Shown piece by piece: positions 7,912 to 12,020 of a stretch of DNA of 12,020 nucleotides. A program made the position numbers and the translations under genes. How positions within the stretch are numbered: position 1 is the stretch's first letter; each line of letters opens with the position of its first letter. Under the pieces are notes generated by a model. That model had not been told where the DNA came from and did no database searches. It was given only the letters and a program-made list of their open reading frames with translations. Origin of the DNA: Paracoccaceae bacterium (GTDB lineage Bacteria > Pseudomonadota > Alphaproteobacteria > Rhodobacterales > Rhodobacteraceae); NCBI GenBank assembly GCA_007134805.1, contig SLKB01000078.1, forward strand, positions 1-12,020. The letters are read 5' to 3'.

Positions 7912-7940
7912 TTGACCACGGGGGTCTTCAGGAGTAGATC
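7912..7940 (+). promoter_or_regulatory. Candidate sigma-70-type promoter for the nuo operon
   Basis: TTGACC (7912-7917) is followed after exactly 17 bases by TAGATC (7935-7940), the best -35/-10 pair I can see in this gap. The -35 is strong and the -10 is only a partial match to TATAAT (three of six). Transcription would start near 7947, giving a leader of about 84 bases before nuoA that includes the GTTCTGAACA tandem repeat. A second TTGACG at 7854-7859 has no matching -10. Confidence 0.4.
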
Positions 7941-7971
7941 AGAACAAAGACGGACGCGGCCCGTCGCGATG

Positions 7972-7997
7972 TGTTCTGAACACGCTCGTTCTGAACA
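7972..7997 (+). promoter_or_regulatory. Tandem palindromic GTTCTGAACA repeat / hairpin in nuo leader
   Basis: GTTCTGAACA occurs at 7973-7982 and again at 7988-7997, a 15-base period. Each copy is itself a near-palindrome (GTTC-T-GAAC), and the first extends to TGTTCTGAACA. The two copies can also pair with each other: 7972-7981 with 7988-7997 gives nine base pairs around one T-T mismatch, closing a 6-base loop (ACGCTC). It lies between the candidate promoter and the nuoA ribosome-binding site. It may be a double operator or an RNA leader hairpin. I do not recognise the motif. Confidence 0.5.
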
Positions 7998-8030
7998 GGC
8001 AGTGCGGCCCGCACGATCAAGGAGCCTGAT

Positions 8031-8935
<905 letters not shown>

Positions 8936-8945
8936 GGAACGCGCG

Positions 8946-9560
8946 ATGACCGAAGCCCTGCAAGACCTCGCCGATCACCTGACGCTGCGCCTGCCCGATG
9001 CGGTCGTGGACCACGAGATCGCCTTCGACGAGTTGACCGTGACCACCACGCCAGCGCAGCTTCTGCGGCTGGTCGAGATGATCCAGATGGACAGCTCCTT
9101 GCGGTTCTCGACGCTGGTGGACATCACTGCCGTCGATTACCCGGGGCGCACCAAGCGCTTCGAGGTCGTCTATCATTTCCTGTCGATGTATCTCAATCAC
9201 CGCATCCGGGTGAAGCTGGCCGCGGGCGAGCGTGATATCGTGCCCTCGCTGATCCGGCTCTACCCGGCGGCCAACTGGTTCGAGCGGGAAGTCTTCGATA
9301 TGTTCGGGATCCTGTTTTCGGGCCATCCGGATCTGCGCCGGATCCTCACGGATTACGGCTTTCGCGGCCATCCGCTGCGCAAGGACTTCCCGACGACGGG
9401 CTACACGGAAGTGCGCTATGACGAGGCGCTCAAGCGCGTGGTCTATGAACCGGTCCAGCTTGTGCAGGAATATCGCCAGTTCGATTTCATGTCGCCATGG
9501 GAAGGGGCCGATTATATCCTGCCCGGCGACGAGAAGAAGAAGCAGGAGGCTGCAAAATGA
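8946..9560 (+). CDS. nuoC: NADH-quinone oxidoreductase subunit C (30 kDa)
   Basis: This 204-aa peripheral-arm subunit of complex I carries no cofactor and packs against NuoD near the membrane interface. The family signature is present as [12 protein letters not shown] (111-122), [14 protein letters not shown] (126-139) and GHPLRKDFP (141-149). The C-terminus is lysine- and glutamate-rich and ends [10 protein letters not shown] longer open frame begins at 8841 inside nuoB. I chose 8946 because GAGGAA (8934-8939) stands 6 bases before it and [12 protein letters not shown] is a normal NuoC start. It is a separate protein, not the NuoC-NuoD fusion of enterobacteria. Its stop overlaps the nuoD start by 4 bases. 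Confidence 0.95.
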   Translation: MTEALQDLADHLTLRLPDAVVDHEIAFDELTVTTTPAQLLRLVEMIQMDSSLRFSTLVDITAVDYPGRTKRFEVVYHFLSMYLNHRIRVKLAAGERDIVPSLIRLYPAANWFEREVFDMFGILFSGHPDLRRILTDYGFRGHPLRKDFPTTGYTEVRYDEALKRVVYEPVQLVQEYRQFDFMSPWEGADYILPGDEKKKQEAAK

Positions 9561-10777
9561 TGGACGGCTCCTACACGCCAGACACGAAGACGCAGGAACA
9601 GAAGATCCGCAACTTCAACATCAACTTCGGCCCGCAACATCCCGCTGCGCATGGTGTCTTGCGGCTTGTGCTGGAGCTTGACGGCGAAATCGTCGAGCGG
9701 TGCGACCCCCATATCGGGCTTCTTCATCGCGGCACCGAAAAGCTGATGGAGAGCCGCACCTATCTGCAGAACCTGCCTTACCTCGACCGGCTGGATTACG
9801 TGGCGCCAATGAACCAGGAACATGCCTGGTGTCTTGCGATCGAGCGGCTGACCGGGGTCGAGGTACCGCGGCGGGCGTCGCTCATCCGGGTTCTCTATTC
9901 CGAGATCGGGCGCATCCTGTCACATCTGCTGAATGTCACGACGCAGGCGATGGATGTGGGCGCACTGACGCCGCCGCTCTGGGGGTTCGAGGAGCGCGAG
10001 AAGCTCATGATCTTCTATGAGCGGGCCTGTGGTGCACGGCTCCACGCCGCCTATTTCCGCCCCGGCGGCGTGCATCAGGACCTGCCGCCGAAGCTGATCG
10101 ACGATATCGAGACCTGGGCGCATGAATTCCCGAGAGTGCTCGACGATATCGACACGCTGCTGACCGAAAACCGCATCTTCAAGCAGCGCAACGCGGATAT
10201 CGGGATCGTCACGGAACAGGACATCCTCGATTGGGGCTATTCAGGGGTGATGGTGCGCGGCTCGGGCCTCGCCTGGGATCTGCGGCGCGCACAGCCTTAC
10301 GAATGCTACGACGAGTTCGACTTCAAGGTACCGATCGGCAAGAATGGCGATTGCTACGACCGGTACCTCTGCCGTATGGCAGAGATGCGCGAGAGCACGA
10401 AGATCATCCTGCAAGCCATTGAAAAGCTTCGCGCCCCCGAAGGGCAGGGGGATGTTCTGGTGCGCGGCAAGATCACCCCGCCGTCGCGGAGCGAAATGAA
10501 GACCTCGATGGAAGCGCTGATCCATCACTTCAAGCTCTATACGGAAGGGTTTCACGTGCCTGCGGGCGAAGTCTATGCATCGGTCGAGGCGCCCAAGGGC
10601 GAATTCGGTGTCTATCTGGTGTCGGATGGCACCAACCGTCCGTATCGCGCCAAATTGCGTGCGCCCGGATACCTTCACCTGCAAAGCATGGATTACCTCG
10701 CCAAGGGGCACCAACTGGCAGATGTGGCTGCCATTATCGGCACCATGGATGTCGTCTTCGGAGAGATTGATCGCTGA
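9557..10777 (+). CDS. nuoD: NADH-quinone oxidoreductase subunit D (49 kDa)
   Basis: This 406-aa peripheral-arm subunit of complex I forms the quinone pocket together with NuoB. The signature [14 protein letters not shown] (24-37) supplies His28 and His32, and the quinone-contacting tyrosine corresponds to Tyr81 in [29 protein letters not shown] (52-72) and the C-terminal segment around [17 protein letters not shown] are typical; the protein ends DVVFGEIDR. Two ATGs stand in tandem at 9557 and 9560. AGGAGG (9544-9549) is 7 bases before the first, so I chose 9557. It overlaps nuoC by 4 bases (ATGA), and its TGA shares one base with the nuoE ATG. Confidence 0.96.
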   Translation: MMDGSYTPDTKTQEQKIRNFNINFGPQHPAAHGVLRLVLELDGEIVERCDPHIGLLHRGTEKLMESRTYLQNLPYLDRLDYVAPMNQEHAWCLAIERLTGVEVPRRASLIRVLYSEIGRILSHLLNVTTQAMDVGALTPPLWGFEEREKLMIFYERACGARLHAAYFRPGGVHQDLPPKLIDDIETWAHEFPRVLDDIDTLLTENRIFKQRNADIGIVTEQDILDWGYSGVMVRGSGLAWDLRRAQPYECYDEFDFKVPIGKNGDCYDRYLCRMAEMRESTKIILQAIEKLRAPEGQGDVLVRGKITPPSRSEMKTSMEALIHHFKLYTEGFHVPAGEVYASVEAPKGEFGVYLVSDGTNRPYRAKLRAPGYLHLQSMDYLAKGHQLADVAAIIGTMDVVFGEIDR

Positions 10778-11898
10778 TGCTGCGTCGACTGCACCCTGAC
10801 CAACCCGAAAGCTTCGCCTTCACGGCTGAAAACCAGGCCTGGGCCGAAGCGCAGATCACCAAATACCCGCCCGACCGTCAGGCCAGCGCGATCATTCCGT
10901 TGCTGTGGCGCGCGCAGGAGCAGGAGGGATGGCTGACCCGTGCGGCCATCGAGCATGTGGCCAAGATGCTCGACATGGCCTATATACGCGCGCTCGAAGT
11001 GGCGACCTTCTACTTCATGTTCCAGCTGCAACCTGTTGGTTCGGTTGCGCATATCCAGATCTGCGGGACCACGTCCTGCATGATCTGCGGCGCCGAGGAT
11101 CTGGTGGCCGTTTGCAAGGAAAAGATTGCCAAGCGGCCGCATCAGCTTTCGGAAGACGGGAAATTCAGTTGGGAGGAGGTCGAGTGCCTCGGCGCCTGCG
11201 CCAATGCGCCGATGGCGCAGATCGGCAAGGATTACTACGAGGATCTGACCACCGAGAGCTTTGCGCGGCTTCTTGATGACATGGCGGCGGGCAATGTTCC
11301 GAAGCCCGGGCCGCAGAACGGGCGCTTCGCCTCGGAGCCTGCCGGGGGCGTGACCACGCTCAAGGAGTATTCCGGCGAGGCGCATAACGGGTCGGTCGCG
11401 CTTGCGGTTAAGATCGGTGACACGCTCAAGAGGATCGACGGGACCGAAGTGCCGCTTGTCGCGCCATGGCGCGCGCAGGGTGAGCGCGCCGCTCAGGCGA
11501 TGGACGCGCCCGCGCATCAGGAGCCCAAGCCGGGAAAGCACGCACAAGTTGACGAGACGGGCGTCAGCAAGCAGGCCGCGCCGGTTCTGCGCAGTGCGAA
11601 ACCCGTCCCGGTCGCGAAGGGCGCCGATGCAGAGACCAATCCGCCAGAACTGCTTGAGGCGCCGAAGGGTGAGGCCGATGATCTCAAGAAGCTCAAGGGC
11701 TTGGGGCCAAAGCTTGAGGAAACGCTCAACGAACTCGGTATCTTCCACTTCTGGCAGATCGCCGCCTGGACGCCGGCGCAGGCCGCCTGGGTGGACACGC
11801 GGCTCAATGTGAAAGGCCGGATCGAGCGCGATGAATGGATTGCGCAGGCGAAGACGCTCGCCGCCGGCGGTGAGACGGAGTATTCGAAGACGACCTGA
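10777..11898 (+). CDS. nuoE: NADH-quinone oxidoreductase subunit E with long C-terminal extension
   Basis: This 373-aa subunit has the [2Fe-2S] NuoE domain at residues 1 to about 180, the part that works beside NuoF at the NADH end of complex I. The cluster N1a ligands are Cys96 and Cys101 (CGTTSC) and Cys137 and Cys141 (CLGAC). Extra cysteines are at 104 and 113. E. coli-type NuoE ends near here. This protein continues with about 110 residues rich in Ala, Pro, Lys and Glu and probably disordered (about 185-298), then a compact domain at about 300-362 with [17 protein letters not shown] and an aromatic patch [18 protein letters not shown]. That domain looks like a helix-hairpin-helix fold, also known in other alphaproteobacterial proteins. 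Its role in complex I is not known to me. The extended form is likely natural, since the frame is uninterrupted. The start is ATG overlapping the nuoD stop by one base, with a modest GGAGAG upstream. Confidence 0.92.
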   Translation: MLRRLHPDQPESFAFTAENQAWAEAQITKYPPDRQASAIIPLLWRAQEQEGWLTRAAIEHVAKMLDMAYIRALEVATFYFMFQLQPVGSVAHIQICGTTSCMICGAEDLVAVCKEKIAKRPHQLSEDGKFSWEEVECLGACANAPMAQIGKDYYEDLTTESFARLLDDMAAGNVPKPGPQNGRFASEPAGGVTTLKEYSGEAHNGSVALAVKIGDTLKRIDGTEVPLVAPWRAQGERAAQAMDAPAHQEPKPGKHAQVDETGVSKQAAPVLRSAKPVPVAKGADAETNPPELLEAPKGEADDLKKLKGLGPKLEETLNELGIFHFWQIAAWTPAQAAWVDTRLNVKGRIERDEWIAQAKTLAAGGETEYSKTT

Positions 11899-11953
11899 CC
11901 GGCCCTCGGGCCGCTGTCAGGCAGGATGAGGACAGGAAGGAGCGCGGCAGCGC
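11899..11953 (+). other. Short intercistronic spacer with CTCG-loop hairpin
   Basis: Fifty-five bases separate nuoE from the next ORF. Immediately after the nuoE stop, CGGCC (11900-11904), loop CTCG, GGCCG (11909-11913) forms a compact GC hairpin. No T-tract follows, so it is not a standard terminator. It may mark an mRNA processing point or stability element inside the nuo message. AAGGAG at 11937-11942 is the probable ribosome-binding site for the next ORF. Confidence 0.4.
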
Positions 11954-12020
11954 ATGGCGAAACCTTCGGAACGCGATATGGCACGCGCGCGGCAGGCCCG
12001 TCTGGCGGGGATTGTCATGG
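11954..12020 (+). CDS. Small unidentified nuo-operon ORF, N-terminal fragment (runs off window)
   Basis: An open frame starts with ATG at 11954 and continues to the right edge, giving 22 codons: MAKPSERDMARARQARLAG then IVM. AAGGAG lies 11 bases upstream, slightly far but usable. A basic, polar N-terminus turning hydrophobic at the edge suggests a small protein about to enter a membrane helix. Rhodobacter- and Paracoccus-type nuo operons are known to carry extra small genes of unknown function among the nuo genes, and this position fits one. It may belong to the DUF5337-like small proteins, but that is a guess from the first residues and the location. The end, length and function cannot be seen. 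Confidence 0.5.
   Translation, partial: MAKPSERDMARARQARLAGIVM

Larger units (their letters stand above)
7723..8030. other. 308-base gene-free region: end of liu operon and nuo leader
   Basis: No credible gene is seen here. Short open frames across it have no recognisable protein and overlap the flanking genes. The left part is GC-rich with stem-loops: CGGGC/GCCCG at 7724-7742, a 14-bp palindrome at 7755-7768 and a clean hairpin at 7790-7808. The middle has the palindrome CAACCGGTTG (7811-7820) and a GCGAAA/TTTCGC stem (7873-7890). The right part carries a candidate promoter (7912-7940), a tandem repeat/hairpin (7972-7997) and the nuoA ribosome-binding site (8019-8024). Confidence 0.6.

Noticed and set aside
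7972..7997. SOS (LexA) box in the nuo leader
   Set aside because: The alphaproteobacterial box is GTTC-N7-GTTC; here the GTTC copies are separated by 11 bases, so the spacing does not fit.

Overview
The window is high-GC alphaproteobacterial DNA, most likely from a Rhodobacteraceae member (Rhodobacter/Rhodovulum/Paracoccus-like). The reasons are strong G/C bias at third codon positions, the sequence character of the complex I subunits (a NuoE with a long C-terminal tail, and a small unknown ORF directly after nuoE), and the leucine-degradation cluster. This is an inference from remembered families; no database search was run.

Layout. Left end, minus strand: the first 59 bases are the 5' end of moaA (molybdenum cofactor GTP 3',8-cyclase), cut by the window edge. 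It is preceded on the same strand by a complete inosine-uridine-type nucleoside hydrolase gene (185-1123). A divergent intergenic region (1124-1273) follows. It carries two inverted repeats that look like regulatory sites.

From 1274 to 7722, plus strand, is a five-gene leucine/isovalerate (liu) operon: isovaleryl-CoA dehydrogenase, methylcrotonyl-CoA carboxylase beta and alpha chains, hydroxymethylglutaryl-CoA lyase and a methylglutaconyl-CoA hydratase-type crotonase. Together they turn isovaleryl-CoA into acetyl-CoA plus acetoacetate: dehydrogenation, biotin-dependent carboxylation, hydration, cleavage. The last three genes overlap by ATGA, so they are probably translationally coupled. No regulator, acetoacetate-activating enzyme or branched-chain keto-acid dehydrogenase is present in the window.

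Between 7723 and 8030 is a 308-base gene-free stretch. It holds GC-rich stem-loops behind the liu operon, a candidate promoter, and a short leader with a tandem GTTCTGAACA repeat that can also fold as a hairpin. From 8031 to the right edge is the start of the nuo operon for respiratory complex I: nuoA (TTG start), nuoB, nuoC, nuoD, nuoE, tightly packed or overlapping, and then the beginning of a small unidentified ORF.

All the main genes are recognisable and appear intact. I found no mobile element, CRISPR array, tRNA or rRNA, and no evidence of a wholly new system. The most interesting points are the uncharacterised helix-hairpin-helix-like tail on NuoE, the two sets of palindromic sites upstream of ivd and nuoA, and the small unknown ORF inside the nuo operon.
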